From CAWCDJ01 sp963796675 (lineage in GTDB: Bacteria; Acidobacteriota; Terriglobia; Bryobacterales; Bryobacteraceae), in NCBI GenBank assembly GCA_963796675.1, contig CAWCMS010000002.1, forward strand, positions 992,001-1,056,000: DNA of 64,000 nt, read 5' to 3'. Below the pieces are notes generated by a model. That model ran no database searches, was not told the origin of the DNA, and saw only the letters and a program-made list of their open reading frames with translations. Within the stretch, counting starts at the first letter, position 1, and every line of letters begins with the position of its first letter. Positions 1 to 8,433 of this stretch are shown here, one piece after another. Made by a program: the position numbers and the translations under genes.

Positions 1-324
1 ACCGAGATCGACTACCTGCTCTCCTGGTGGATGTTGCGCCTGCGCTGGAAGACGGTGGTCACGCACTGGAGCCCGCCGCACTTCTTCGTCGATATACAGC
101 GGGGCGGCCCCTACCGATTCTGGGAGCACACGCACACTTTCCGTAAAGACGGCCCAGTCACCCGCATGTTCGACACGGTCCGCTACGAATTGCCGCTGGG
201 CATTCTGGGCCGGATGGCACACACCTTCAAAGTGCGGGCCGACCTGGAACGGATCTTCGATTACCGGGCGGAAAAGATCGAAGAGATGTTTTCGCGAACT
301 CCCCAACCTTCGCTCGGCCGATAA
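1..324 (+). CDS. SRPBCC family protein, 3' part only
   Basis: The reading frame is open from the first base of the window and stops at 322-324, so only the last 107 residues are present. The segment THWSPPHFFVDIQ followed by GPYRFWEHTHTF and VRYELPLGILG resembles the C-terminal half of SRPBCC-fold proteins annotated as ligand-binding or cell-division-inhibitor-like cyclases (the helix-grip fold that binds hydrophobic ligands). No ligand can be inferred. The next gene begins about 80 bases downstream on the same strand, so they may or may not share a transcript. Family call is fairly secure; function is not. Confidence 0.75.
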   Translation, partial: TEIDYLLSWWMLRLRWKTVVTHWSPPHFFVDIQRGGPYRFWEHTHTFRKDGPVTRMFDTVRYELPLGILGRMAHTFKVRADLERIFDYRAEKIEEMFSRTPQPSLGR

Positions 325-403
325 ACCCTAAGTCTGTTCTTTTGTGCACGAAACGAGGGATCGCTAGGCCCGCGGCGCGCTTCCTATCTGCCATCCTTGA
401 AGA

Positions 404-1411
404 GTGAGGATCTTGCTCTTCGGGTCGCTGTGGCCTGCGCTAGTTCGCGAGCTTCGCGCGCTCGGGCACAAGATCGTCTTATTCGACCGCGCAACTGCCG
501 GAGCCGCGGCGGCGGAAGGCGGCGACGTGATCCACTACCGCAATTGGGCTTCGGCCCGCGCGGAAGCCGCCAGACAACTGGCCGGTGCGGATGCCGCCAT
601 CGTCACCTCCGCCTCGGCGGACGTGCCCGACGCGACGCGCGCCGTGCTCGGTTCGAACGTGCGGGTCCGCTGTTTCTTCGATCTCGATCCAACGGCCGGG
701 GCGCAATCGGTTCCACCGGGTGGCTTGGGCGGCTTCGACGTGGTGCTCAGCAATATCGGGGGGCGGGCGCTGGCCGAACTCAAATCGCGGCTGGGCGCAC
801 GCCACGTAGTTCCGCTCTATGGCTGCGCCGATCCTAAACTCTGCCAGCCCACGGAGCCGGACGATCGCTATCGCGCCGACCTTTCCTACCTCGGCTCATG
901 GACGCCGAGTCTGGAATCGCTGTTCCTCGAACCGGCACGCCGAAGGCCCGACCTTCGCTTTCTCGCAGGCGGCTGCCAACGCCCCGCGGACGCGAAGGTA
1001 CCGGAGAATATCACGTTCCTTCCGCAAGTTCCTCCCGAAGAGCACGCACGGTTTTATTGTTCCGCACGAATCATGCTCTCGGTGGCCCCCAGCAAAGCCG
1101 CGGAGATGGGCTACTGCCCCTCCGACCAGATGTTCGAAGCCGCTGCGTGCGGCATCCCGGTCCTCACCGACGATTGGGAGGGTCTCGACTACTTCTTCGA
1201 ACCCGGCCGCCAAATCCTGGTGGCCCGCACCACCGGACACGTGATGGACGCGCTCGCTTTGACCGATGAGCGGCTCGGGCAGATCGGCCGCGCCGGAAAA
1301 GAGCGCGCACTTGCGGCGCACACCGCGGCGCGCCGCGCCTTGGACCTCGAAAACATTCTGCAGGCCGCCATCAGTCTGCCGGTGGAGCAGACCGGGTCGG
1401 TGCGCCCATGA
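404..1411 (+). CDS. CgeB-like glycosyltransferase
   Basis: Predicted 335-residue GT-B type glycosyltransferase starting at GTG 404. The N-terminal half has a Rossmann-like start (MRILLFGSLWPALVRELRALG). The C-terminal half carries the features of CgeB / glycosyltransferase group 1-2 proteins: the SYLGSW segment, a FLPQVPPEEHARFYCSA stretch, and QMFEAAACGIPVLTDDWEGL, which is the donor-nucleotide binding region with its conserved Glu. It heads a tight plus-strand cluster with a PIG-L deacetylase and a second glycosyltransferase, which suggests synthesis of an N-acetylhexosamine-containing glycan or small glycoside. Donor and acceptor are unknown. The start has only a weak GAAGA-type ribosome binding site just upstream. 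Confidence 0.82.
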   Translation: MRILLFGSLWPALVRELRALGHKIVLFDRATAGAAAAEGGDVIHYRNWASARAEAARQLAGADAAIVTSASADVPDATRAVLGSNVRVRCFFDLDPTAGAQSVPPGGLGGFDVVLSNIGGRALAELKSRLGARHVVPLYGCADPKLCQPTEPDDRYRADLSYLGSWTPSLESLFLEPARRRPDLRFLAGGCQRPADAKVPENITFLPQVPPEEHARFYCSARIMLSVAPSKAAEMGYCPSDQMFEAAACGIPVLTDDWEGLDYFFEPGRQILVARTTGHVMDALALTDERLGQIGRAGKERALAAHTAARRALDLENILQAAISLPVEQTGSVRP

Positions 1412-1420
1412 TTTTGCGTT

Positions 1421-2212
1421 ATGCCGATTGAGGAAACACTCAGCCGGCTGCCCGTGCTCGTGGTAGCGGCGCATCCCGATGACGAAACTATCGGCGCCGG
1501 CGGAATGCTCGGCCGCATGGCGAACCCCTATGTGCTGCACCTGACCGACGGCGCACCGCGCAATCCCGATTTCGCGCGGGCTGCCGGCTATCGCTCGCGC
1601 GACGAATACGCGCGAGCCCGCCGCCGCGAGCTATCCCGCGCACTGCACCTGGCCGGCATCCCCGAATCGCGCATGGTTTCCTTTCAGGTGACAGACCAGC
1701 GGGCCTCGTACGACCTGGCCGGGCTCACCCGGCGAGTCGGACAGTTGCTGCGCACTTTGCGCCCCGCCGTGATTCTGTGCCATGCCTACGAGGGCGGCCA
1801 TCCCGATCATGACGCCGCCGCGTTCGCGGTGCACGCGGCATGCCGGCTGATCTCCGCGCCGCCGCGAATCGTCGAGTTCACTTCGTACCATGCCGCCAGC
1901 CTTCCCGAGACGGCTCTCGAGACCGGCCGCTTCCTGGTGGGGCAGGAATCCGGGGAGGTGGTGGTGCTGCCCGATCCGGACCGGAGCCGCAAGGCCGCCA
2001 TGCTGGCCTGCTTCGCAAGCCAGGCCGAGGTGCTGCGCAACTTCCAGGCCCACGAGGAGCGTTTCCGCGAAGCGCCCGCCTACAACTTCGCGCAGGCCCC
2101 GCACGGCGGACGCGTCTTCTACGAAACCTTCGCCAGCGGCATGTCTTCCGAACTCTGGCTGAACCTGGCCGGAGACGCTTTGCGCCAACTGGAGGTTCCG
2201 GCGCTTTTGTGA
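1421..2212 (+). CDS. PIG-L / LmbE-type deacetylase
   Basis: 263-residue protein with the zinc-binding AHPDDE motif near residue 17, and the second histidine motif HAYEGGHPDHDAAA near residue 122, both typical of PIG-L deacetylases that remove an acetyl group from N-acetylglucosamine-linked substrates. Length is normal for the family. The ATG at 1421 lies 10 bases after the upstream stop, and the stop (TGA 2210-2212) overlaps the GTG of the next gene by four bases, so the three genes are almost certainly co-translated. The flanking glycosyltransferases suggest the substrate is a GlcNAc glycoside made by one of them. It is not clearly a mycothiol- or bacillithiol-specific enzyme on sequence alone. 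Confidence 0.9.
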   Translation: MPIEETLSRLPVLVVAAHPDDETIGAGGMLGRMANPYVLHLTDGAPRNPDFARAAGYRSRDEYARARRRELSRALHLAGIPESRMVSFQVTDQRASYDLAGLTRRVGQLLRTLRPAVILCHAYEGGHPDHDAAAFAVHAACRLISAPPRIVEFTSYHAASLPETALETGRFLVGQESGEVVVLPDPDRSRKAAMLACFASQAEVLRNFQAHEERFREAPAYNFAQAPHGGRVFYETFASGMSSELWLNLAGDALRQLEVPALL

Positions 2213-3282
2213 GGCTCAAGGTCCTGAGCGTTGGCTATCCGCTGGCGCCGGTTGGGCCGGACGCCGCCGGGGGATCCGAACAGATTCTGACGCTGCTCGA
2301 CCGCGAACTGGTGCGCCGCGGCGATACCTCGGTAGTGGTGGCGTGCAGCGGATCGAAGGTGGAAGGCACGCTCGTCGAAAATCGCCTGCCGCCGGGGACG
2401 ATCGACAGCCAGGTCCATTCCGAGGCACAGGAGCGGCACCGCCAGGCCATCGCGGCCGCACTCGAGCGCTGGGAGTTCGACCTCATCCACATGCACTCGC
2501 TCGATTTCCACGCCTACTTGCCGCCGGAAGGCCCTCCGCTGCTGGTGACCCTGCACCTTCCCCCCGATTGGTATCCGGCCGGCGTCTTTCACATCGCGCG
2601 TCCGCGAACCTGGATGCACTGCGTCTCGGCGTCGCAAGAGAGCCGATGTCCGGAAAGTGACGCGCTCCTGCCCTTCATCGAAAACGGCGTGCCGCTCGAC
2701 CGGCTCCGTACCAGCGTGAGGCGCCGCTCCTACGTGCTGGCACTGGGCCGCGTCTGTCCGGAAAAGGGCCTGCACCACGCGCTCGACGCGGCCGCGATGG
2801 CGGGCGTACCGGCGATTGTCGCCGGAGAGATCTTCCCCTATCGCGCGCACCAGGATTATTTCCGCCAGGAGCTGGCGCCGCGGCTGGATGGAAGGAGGCG
2901 CCGCTTCATCGGCCCCGCCGGCTTCGCGCGGAAGCGTCGCCTGCTGGCTGGAGCGAAATGCCTGCTCGTTCCGAGCCTGGTGCCCGAAACGAGTTCCCTG
3001 GTGACGATGGAAGCATTGGCGTGCGGCACTCCGGTGATCGCATTCCCTTCGGGCGCGCTGCCCGAGATCGTCGCGCACGGGCGCACCGGCTACCTGGTGA
3101 ACGGCGCCGCAGAAATGGCGGAAGCCATCCGCATGGCGGACCGGATCGATAGCGAAGTTTGCAAAGCAGAGGCCCGCAGCCGTTTTTCGGCGGAGCGGAT
3201 GATCGCCCGCTACATCGAGCGCTATGAGAGCCTGGCGGGCGCTGCCCGCACCATGGACGCCAGCGGAGATCCGGGCGCCTGA
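2209..3282 (+). CDS. Glycosyltransferase family 4 protein
   Basis: 357-residue GT-B glycosyltransferase. I chose GTG 2209 because it overlaps the upstream stop (GTGA) and the product then begins with VRLKVLSVGYPLAPVGPDAAGG, the expected N-terminal strand and glycine-rich loop; the same frame is open further upstream but only as out-of-frame sequence of the deacetylase gene. The C-terminal domain has ALGRVCPEKGLHHALDAA and the ETSSLVTMEALACGTPVIAF segment, the EX7E-type donor site of GT4 enzymes. It ends at 3282, five bases before the end of the convergent desaturase. Together with the CgeB-like protein and the deacetylase it forms a glycan-building module of unknown product. Confidence 0.87.
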   Translation: MRLKVLSVGYPLAPVGPDAAGGSEQILTLLDRELVRRGDTSVVVACSGSKVEGTLVENRLPPGTIDSQVHSEAQERHRQAIAAALERWEFDLIHMHSLDFHAYLPPEGPPLLVTLHLPPDWYPAGVFHIARPRTWMHCVSASQESRCPESDALLPFIENGVPLDRLRTSVRRRSYVLALGRVCPEKGLHHALDAAAMAGVPAIVAGEIFPYRAHQDYFRQELAPRLDGRRRRFIGPAGFARKRRLLAGAKCLLVPSLVPETSSLVTMEALACGTPVIAFPSGALPEIVAHGRTGYLVNGAAEMAEAIRMADRIDSEVCKAEARSRFSAERMIARYIERYESLAGAARTMDASGDPGA

Positions 3283-3293
3283 ACGCTTCAGGC
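3277..3293. terminator. Candidate bidirectional terminator hairpin
   Basis: A perfect 7-bp inverted repeat, GCCTGAA and TTCAGGC with a CGC loop, sits exactly across the tail-to-tail junction of the glycosyltransferase (stop 3280-3282) and the desaturase (stop 3288-3290). There is no T-tract, so intrinsic termination is uncertain; position and symmetry are the only support. Confidence 0.4.
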
Positions 3294-4160
3294 AGCCTGG
3301 CGGTCGGCTGCGTCCGCGTCGACGCTGGCCACCTGGATCGCCTTGGCGAGCCCCAGGGCCTTCATCGTCTTGATGAGGAGCCACGAGGGATCGAATTCAT
3401 ACCAGGCCAGGCCGTGCCGGGCCGAGGTCGGATGCGCGTGATGGTTGTTGTGCCAGCCCTCGCCGAACGAGATCAGCGCGACCATCCAGTTGTTGCGCGA
3501 ATCGTCGCGGGTGGCGAAACGGCGCCCGCCCCACATGTGAGTGGCGGAGTTCACCAGCCACGTGGCGTGCAAACCGCATACGATTCGCAGGCAATTGCCC
3601 CACAGCACCATCGGCAGCCCGCCCCAGGCGTACAGAAGGCCGGTGAGCGCGACCACCGGAACCCAGTGGTAGTTATTCAACCAAACGTAGAAGCGGTGCT
3701 TGGCGAGATCCGGGGCGTACTTCGACATGATGCGCGTGTTGTTGTGGTTGGTCTCGCCGAACAGGATCCAGCCCATGTGCGACCAGAACGCGCCGTCGCG
3801 CGGCGAGTGGGGGTCGCCCGGCTGATCGGAGTTTTGATGATGCACCCGGTGAACCGCTACCCAGAAGATCGGCCCGCCCTCGAGCGTGAGGGTGCCGCAC
3901 AGCGCGAAGAAGTACTCGATCCATAACGGACATTTGTAAGACCGGTGCGTGTGCAGCCGGTGATATCCCATGCTGATTCCCAGCCCTGTGGCGATGTAGT
4001 AAAGCAACACCGCTACCGCCAACCTCTGCCAGGTGAAGCAGAAGAGGGCGCCGATCGCTCCAATGTGGAGCACGACCAGCACCACGCTGGTGAACCAGTT
4101 CATCCCATGCCGGGTCGAGTAAAACTTTGGGTCAGTGTGCACGAATTCTCCGGGGATCAT
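3288..4160 (-). CDS. Acyl-CoA / acyl-lipid delta-9-type fatty acid desaturase
   Basis: 290-residue membrane di-iron desaturase. All three histidine boxes are present: HRLHTH at residues 67-72, HRVHH at 104-108 and HNNHH at 237-241, with two hydrophobic pairs between them that anchor the enzyme in the membrane. The family introduces a cis double bond into acyl chains using O2 and electrons from a reductase. The frame is open further upstream (to 4268), but the ATG at 4160 gives the usual family N-terminus and has a weak GGGAT upstream. No reductase or ferredoxin partner is adjacent. It is convergent with the glycosyltransferase operon. Confidence 0.92.
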   Translation of the reverse strand: MIPGEFVHTDPKFYSTRHGMNWFTSVVLVVLHIGAIGALFCFTWQRLAVAVLLYYIATGLGISMGYHRLHTHRSYKCPLWIEYFFALCGTLTLEGGPIFWVAVHRVHHQNSDQPGDPHSPRDGAFWSHMGWILFGETNHNNTRIMSKYAPDLAKHRFYVWLNNYHWVPVVALTGLLYAWGGLPMVLWGNCLRIVCGLHATWLVNSATHMWGGRRFATRDDSRNNWMVALISFGEGWHNNHHAHPTSARHGLAWYEFDPSWLLIKTMKALGLAKAIQVASVDADAADRQAA

Positions 4161-4240
4161 CGAGATCCCAAAACTCAACTTAGCAAAGGGACAGGGGATT
4201 CCTCTGTAAGACTTTCGTAATTTCGGGAGGAAAGTAGCGT

Positions 4241-4426
4241 TTAACCGTGGCCCCAGTACATCAACCAACCAATGCCGAAAAGGGCGATCATGAACGACGC
4301 GAAAGTGTAGATTCCGTAATGGAGGCGATCACGGTCATTGCGCTTAGTAACCACTCCGAGCACGACGGAGGTGAAAAGGGAGAAGAGGAAGGCCGCCTCA
4401 AAATGGCTCAGGTTCATCTTGGGCAT
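4241..4426 (-). CDS. Small two-helix membrane protein, unknown function
   Basis: 61-residue protein with two predicted transmembrane helices (about residues 11-26 and 38-58) joined by a short basic loop (TKRNDRDR). Its start codon overlaps the stop of the upstream gene as TGATG (4424-4428), implying translational coupling with the 138-residue membrane protein. I recognise no family. It is probably the second gene of a two-gene membrane-protein operon. Confidence 0.72.
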   Translation of the reverse strand: MPKMNLSHFEAAFLFSLFTSVVLGVVTKRNDRDRLHYGIYTFASFMIALFGIGWLMYWGHG

Positions 4427-4842
4427 CAGTCTTTCCTCCCGGCCGCGATTTCGAAGGCGTCGACCATCGCGAGTATGTTCAGCAGGCCCGCGGTGACCAG
4501 GAACTTCGTGCCGTAGTCATGGACGGCGCCCGGAACATCCACCTGCGCATAGCCGAGCCATTGGCTGAGCAGGAAAAGGATGCCGGAGCACAGGTCGCCG
4601 ATGAACCCACCGGTATTGATAAGGATGGTCAGCAGGTCGCCGGAGGCGGGCTGGAACATCGCTCCCCGCATCATCAGGCCGCAGAGAAACATGGCCGTCA
4701 CCGATGCCAGCAGCAGCGCGCCGCGGCCGTTGCGCTTGAGGAGGAAGTGGCCGCCGCCGGGAATGAGCCAGCCCAGCGCCACCGCCGGAGCCCATTTGCC
4801 CAGCGGAGGCATCGGCTGCCTCTGTTCTTTTTCCTTCGCCAT
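4426..4842 (-). CDS. DUF6677-like membrane protein
   Basis: 138-residue protein with four likely membrane helices. The N-terminal GWLIPGGGHFLLKRNGRGAL stretch resembles the small membrane-protein family annotated as DUF6677 and some TM2-like proteins, where a GGGH segment precedes the first hairpin. The basic, cytoplasmic start (MAKEKEQRQP) fits an inside N-terminus. It is coupled by TGATG to the following 61-residue gene. The biochemical role is unknown. Confidence 0.72.
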   Translation of the reverse strand: MAKEKEQRQPMPPLGKWAPAVALGWLIPGGGHFLLKRNGRGALLLASVTAMFLCGLMMRGAMFQPASGDLLTILINTGGFIGDLCSGILFLLSQWLGYAQVDVPGAVHDYGTKFLVTAGLLNILAMVDAFEIAAGRKD

Positions 4843-4920
4843 TTTCCTTTGAGTTTAGCAGGGTTTGAAGGGCGCATTGGCTGACTCCAACTTCCCCCCG
4901 AAATGCGGCAAACTGAATCC

Positions 4921-7047
4921 ATGCGCGCGCTCGCGGTCCTGCTGTGCCTTACCCCGGCTTTCGCGTCAGTCCAGTTGCTTCCCAACCTCCCTTTGCCTAC
5001 CGTCGCCCGCGCCATCCAGTTGGACGCCTCCGGCAACATCTATATCGCCGGCTCCTTCACGCCGGGCAATCCCAAAGATTCCCAGGACACCAGCGATGCA
5101 TTTGTCGCGAAGCTCTCTCCCGACGGCGCCACCGTCCTCTACCTCACCACTCTCTCCGGATCCTTCTCCGATGACGCGAACGCGATCGCTCTCGGGCCCG
5201 ATGGCTCCGCCTACGTTGCGGGCTCGACCGGGTCGTCCGACTTCCCCACCACGTCCGGGGCCTACCAGACCACCTTCGATTTCCGCGGCGCGTCGCAAGG
5301 CTTTCTGGTCAAACTCAATCCGGCCGGAACGGTCGTTTATTCCAGTTTCATCAACGGGCCTGCTTTCACCCAGGTGACCAACATCGCGCTCGATCCCGCA
5401 GGCGAGGTCCTGGTTACGGGCTCGGGTGGTCCGGCGTATCCCGTCAATAGCAACCAGCCCACGCAAGGGTTCCTCCTCAAGTTCGACCCCACACTCACTA
5501 AGCCAATCCTTTCCGAATACGGCTACGGCGGAGGTCCGCTCACGCTCGACAGCCAGGGCAATATTTATATCGCCGGAAGCGCGCAGCCGAACGTCAACGG
5601 AAGCACGTACATGCTCCCGCCATTTCCCGCGGGCGCCTTTCAGACCACCGGAACCGCGGTCTTCTGCTCTTCCGCTTCGGGCGGGCCGAGCCCCGGCTTT
5701 TCCTCCTTCTGCCGATATCAATACGTCGCCAAGCTCGACACAACCGGCAAGCTGCTCTGGGGCACCTATGTGACCGGGACCTTTGGCGCCATCGCCGGCG
5801 GCATCGCTATCGACGGTGCGGGCAATGTAATTGTCGCGGGAACCACGAACTCCGACGACTATCCCGTCACTCGCGGCGCTTTCCAAACTACCTACACTGC
5901 AGGCGCTCTGCGTCCGCCTCTGCCCCCCGGCTTCACGCAACCGCCCAACGCCACCGGCTATGTCACCAAAGTAAATGCCACTGGAACCGCCCTCATCTGG
6001 TCGACCTACTTCGGCGGCAGTTTTCAGGATCAGATCACCGGCATCGCGATCGCTCCAACGGGCGATATCCTGCTCTCCGGACGCGCCGGCTCCGACGACC
6101 TGTTCTTCGGCGGCACGCCACAGGGCTGCCGCCCCACCGCGAACCAGGTTCTCGGCTTCGTCGGCCGCCTCTCAGCCGATGGCACATCGGCCGCCTCCAC
6201 TATTCCCATTACCGATGCGCCGGACTGCACCTATCTTGGGTGTTCCGGCCTTCAGAATTTTCAAACCGGCTGGCCGGTCGCCCTTCGCAAGGACGGCACC
6301 GCGCTCGTCGCCGGCTCGAATGGGGCGGTCGCCGTCGTCAATTTCGCCGCCACCAGCCGCCTTTCCTGCCTGATCGATCCGGCCGACAATGTTCAGATCG
6401 AGACCGTCTCGCCGGGTCAACTGGTTTCCGTCTTTGGCCTGGATCTTGCCTTCCCCGCGACGTCCGGCAGCGTCCCTGTGCTGTTCAACGGAATCGCCGC
6501 GCCGATCCTTTATTCCTCCACCCAGCAGATCAACGCACAAGTGCCATTCGAAATCGCGGGCTCCGCTACCGTCCAAATGCAGCTAGGCTCCGAGACTCGT
6601 ACGCTCGGAGTCGTCGACCGGCAGCCGTCGCTCTATCTGGCGCCGAGCGCGTTTCAGAGCTCCGTCCCCGGCTCTTCGGTCTGTGGCGGCACGATTGTAT
6701 TCGGGCAAGCGGCTCTCGCCCTCAACTCCGATGGCACCGTGAATGACTGCACCAACCCCGCGGCCCCCGGGACTCCCGTCACCGTGTTCCTCAACGGCTT
6801 CGGGCAAGTCACGCCTGCTCTCGCCACCGGCGCCATCGCCACATCTCCGGCAACGGCGCTGATGCCGTCGCTCGACCCCGGCCTTTTCACCGGCACGACT
6901 ACGATCGCGACCACGACGGATCCCGGCTCGATCAGCGGAGTCGCTCAGGTCCGTCTGCTTCCGGGTACGCCTTCCGCTCTCTTGAACCTGCCCTCGTTCG
7001 GAGGCACGCCGCTCCGCGAGCGCCTCATCATCATCTGGACGCGCTAA
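4921..7047 (+). CDS. Secreted SBBP-repeat protein with TIGR03437-type C-terminal domain
   Basis: 708-residue secreted protein. ATG 4921 is chosen over an upstream start at 4903 because it gives a clean signal peptide (MRALAVLLCLTPAFA). Residues about 20-480 contain repeated beta-propeller-like blades of the SBBP type (recurring DASGNIYIAGS, DGSAYVAGSTGS, DGAGNVIVAGTTNSDDYP). From about residue 490 the segment ETVSPGQLVSVFGLDLAF through QINAQVPFEIAG and on to the end matches the TIGR03437 domain, which is greatly expanded in Solibacter-type acidobacteria. Localisation is probably the cell surface or outside. Function is unknown; adhesion or a structural role is a guess. Confidence 0.88.
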   Translation: MRALAVLLCLTPAFASVQLLPNLPLPTVARAIQLDASGNIYIAGSFTPGNPKDSQDTSDAFVAKLSPDGATVLYLTTLSGSFSDDANAIALGPDGSAYVAGSTGSSDFPTTSGAYQTTFDFRGASQGFLVKLNPAGTVVYSSFINGPAFTQVTNIALDPAGEVLVTGSGGPAYPVNSNQPTQGFLLKFDPTLTKPILSEYGYGGGPLTLDSQGNIYIAGSAQPNVNGSTYMLPPFPAGAFQTTGTAVFCSSASGGPSPGFSSFCRYQYVAKLDTTGKLLWGTYVTGTFGAIAGGIAIDGAGNVIVAGTTNSDDYPVTRGAFQTTYTAGALRPPLPPGFTQPPNATGYVTKVNATGTALIWSTYFGGSFQDQITGIAIAPTGDILLSGRAGSDDLFFGGTPQGCRPTANQVLGFVGRLSADGTSAASTIPITDAPDCTYLGCSGLQNFQTGWPVALRKDGTALVAGSNGAVAVVNFAATSRLSCLIDPADNVQIETVSPGQLVSVFGLDLAFPATSGSVPVLFNGIAAPILYSSTQQINAQVPFEIAGSATVQMQLGSETRTLGVVDRQPSLYLAPSAFQSSVPGSSVCGGTIVFGQAALALNSDGTVNDCTNPAAPGTPVTVFLNGFGQVTPALATGAIATSPATALMPSLDPGLFTGTTTIATTTDPGSISGVAQVRLLPGTPSALLNLPSFGGTPLRERLIIIWTR

Positions 7048-7081
7048 CCGTCGAATGTACGCTCGGCGATATCATGGCACC

Positions 7082-7825
7082 ATGCTTCCCTGGCTCTTGT
7101 TGGCGCTCCTGCCCCAAGTCTCGGCACAGGATCCGACCTTCGAGGTCGCTTCCGTAAAGGCAAGCCAGAGGACGGTCGGCCCCGACTACAACAATCGGCT
7201 CACGTACTCTCCAACAGCCTTCACCGCCCGAAACGCCACGTTGAAGGTGCTGATCGCGGAAGCGTACCGGTTCCAGCGAAGGCAAGTGCTGGGCCCCTCC
7301 TGGATCGATCAGAACGAATACGATATCGACGCGCGGGTAAGTGGCTCGTCGAGCCGCGAGCAGATCGCCGCCATGCTGCGGGGTCTCCTGTCCGAACGTT
7401 TCGGCCTGAGGCACCACACGGAAACTCGCGTCATCCGCGCGTTCGAATTGACCATCGCGAAGTCCGGCCCAAAACTACAGCCGATCGAGGAGAATGGCGC
7501 CGCTACCCCGGGGCCAGGCTTGCATTTTCGGGGCGATATGCGGCAATTTGCCGATTTACTGGCGATTAAACTTTCGATGCCGGCCCCAACCGACCCGAAC
7601 GTACCCGTGATGGCGGGCGGACCGCCGGTCCCGATGCTCGACAAGACCGGCCTTTCGGGCACTTACGAGTTCAGCCTGGAGGTCAAACCTGAGTTGGGCA
7701 CGGACGGCCTGACCCTCTGGCAGCGTGTCGTCCAGGATCAACTGGGCCTCAGAATTGAAAGCCGCAAGGAGCCTGTGACCGTTCTGGTCGTCGATGATGC
7801 CGCGAAAGTGCCCAGTGCAAATTAG
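7082..7825 (+). CDS. TIGR03435 / DUF3738 family secreted protein
   Basis: 247-residue protein. The ATG at 7082 is preferred over 7055 because it opens directly into a signal peptide (MLPWLLLALLPQVSA). The family hallmarks are clear: FEVASVKAS near the start, LIAEAYRFQRRQVLGP with SWIDQNEYDIDA, LRGLLSERFGLRHHTETR, and a C-terminal DKTGLSGTYEFSLE. This family is multi-copy in Solibacter and relatives, often near regulatory or transport genes, but has no assigned biochemical activity. It lies 34 bases after the TIGR03437-type gene on the same strand, so the two may be co-transcribed. Confidence 0.9.
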   Translation: MLPWLLLALLPQVSAQDPTFEVASVKASQRTVGPDYNNRLTYSPTAFTARNATLKVLIAEAYRFQRRQVLGPSWIDQNEYDIDARVSGSSSREQIAAMLRGLLSERFGLRHHTETRVIRAFELTIAKSGPKLQPIEENGAATPGPGLHFRGDMRQFADLLAIKLSMPAPTDPNVPVMAGGPPVPMLDKTGLSGTYEFSLEVKPELGTDGLTLWQRVVQDQLGLRIESRKEPVTVLVVDDAAKVPSAN

Positions 7826-7944
7826 TGACAACAGCGAAGCAACTTCTCGACCTCCTCATGCTCGAGCTACCAGCCGCTTGTGACGCGTCGTTCGGTAGGG
7901 CGGCCAGAATTCCTGCCGACGCTGATAGAATTCAATCAGAGCGA

Positions 7945-7960
7945 GATGGGAAATCCCATC
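7945..7960 (+). promoter_or_regulatory. Leader hairpin before a strong ribosome binding site
   Basis: GATGGG and CCCATC form a perfect 6-bp stem with an AAAT loop. The stem ends six bases before the AGGAGGAGG ribosome binding site (7967-7975) of the gene at 7985. It could protect the 5' end of the mRNA or tune access to the binding site. Confidence 0.4.
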
Positions 7961-7984
7961 ATCTTTAGGAGGAGGAATCAAGAA

Positions 7985-8398
7985 ATGGCGACAGTCTGGG
8001 GACCAAAATCCGGTGGAACAAACGGATCGATGTCGGAATCGGAAATCATCGCGTATTTATTTACGGTGACGAGCTGGCGGCCCGATGGCGATAAGGGCAA
8101 GGTCACCAAAGCGTTCCGTAACGCGGCGAACTATATGTTGAACCACGACGGACAGGGCGGCGGAACCATTTACCATTTCGATGGGAAGGTGGTCTTCCAC
8201 GCTACCGAAAACCGTGGAGAAGCCACCGTGTTCTTCACCAATAAGGATGGCAATGTCGTCAGCATTGTCGGGGTCGGGGAGCACTCCGGGAAGAAATCGG
8301 AGACCGCAACCTATACTTTGGTCTGGAAATCGAAGAGCTGGAATCCGACGAAGATGGTAAGCGGACAACTCGTCCCGACCAATCAAATCAGCCTGTAA
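7985..8398 (+). CDS. Hypothetical protein, 137 residues, strong RBS
   Basis: I do not recognise this family. The start at 7985 is decided by an exceptionally strong ribosome binding site, AGGAGGAGG, nine bases upstream. The product has no signal peptide and no membrane helix. It begins MATVWGPKSGGTNGSMSES, has a helical basic stretch (KGKVTKAFRNAANYMLNH) and then looks mostly beta-stranded (TIYHFDGKVVFHATEN, EATVFFTNKDGNVVSIVGVG). Base composition is less GC-rich than its neighbours, with A-rich codons, which hints at either high expression or recent arrival. It stands alone between the DUF3738-type gene and a convergent secreted protein. Confidence 0.7.
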   Translation: MATVWGPKSGGTNGSMSESEIIAYLFTVTSWRPDGDKGKVTKAFRNAANYMLNHDGQGGGTIYHFDGKVVFHATENRGEATVFFTNKDGNVVSIVGVGEHSGKKSETATYTLVWKSKSWNPTKMVSGQLVPTNQISL

Positions 8399-8404
8399 TG
8401 GAGG

Positions 8405-8419
8405 TGTGCCTGTGGCACA
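8405..8419. terminator. Candidate terminator hairpin between convergent genes
   Basis: TGTGCC and GGCACA form a 6-bp stem with a TGT loop in the 35-base gap between the stops of the 137-residue gene (8398) and the convergent 207-residue gene (8434). An outer AGGTG/CACCT pair (8402-8406 and 8430-8434) could form an alternative longer structure. No T-tract is present. Confidence 0.35.
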
Positions 8420-8433
8420 TCGCTGCAGGCACC

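Noticed and set aside
404..3282. The GT / PIG-L / GT operon as a bacillithiol pathway (BshA/BshB)
   Set aside because: The first enzyme is CgeB-like, not BshA-like, and the deacetylase has no specific BshB features; no bshC is nearby.
2119..3384. A 421-codon minus-strand frame across the glycosyltransferase and desaturase ends
   Set aside because: Crosses the convergent gene boundary and has no family features; it is a shadow of the GT4 gene.
4241..4842. Two coupled small membrane proteins as a toxin-antitoxin pair
   Set aside because: Both are membrane proteins, there is no toxin signature and no DNA-binding partner.
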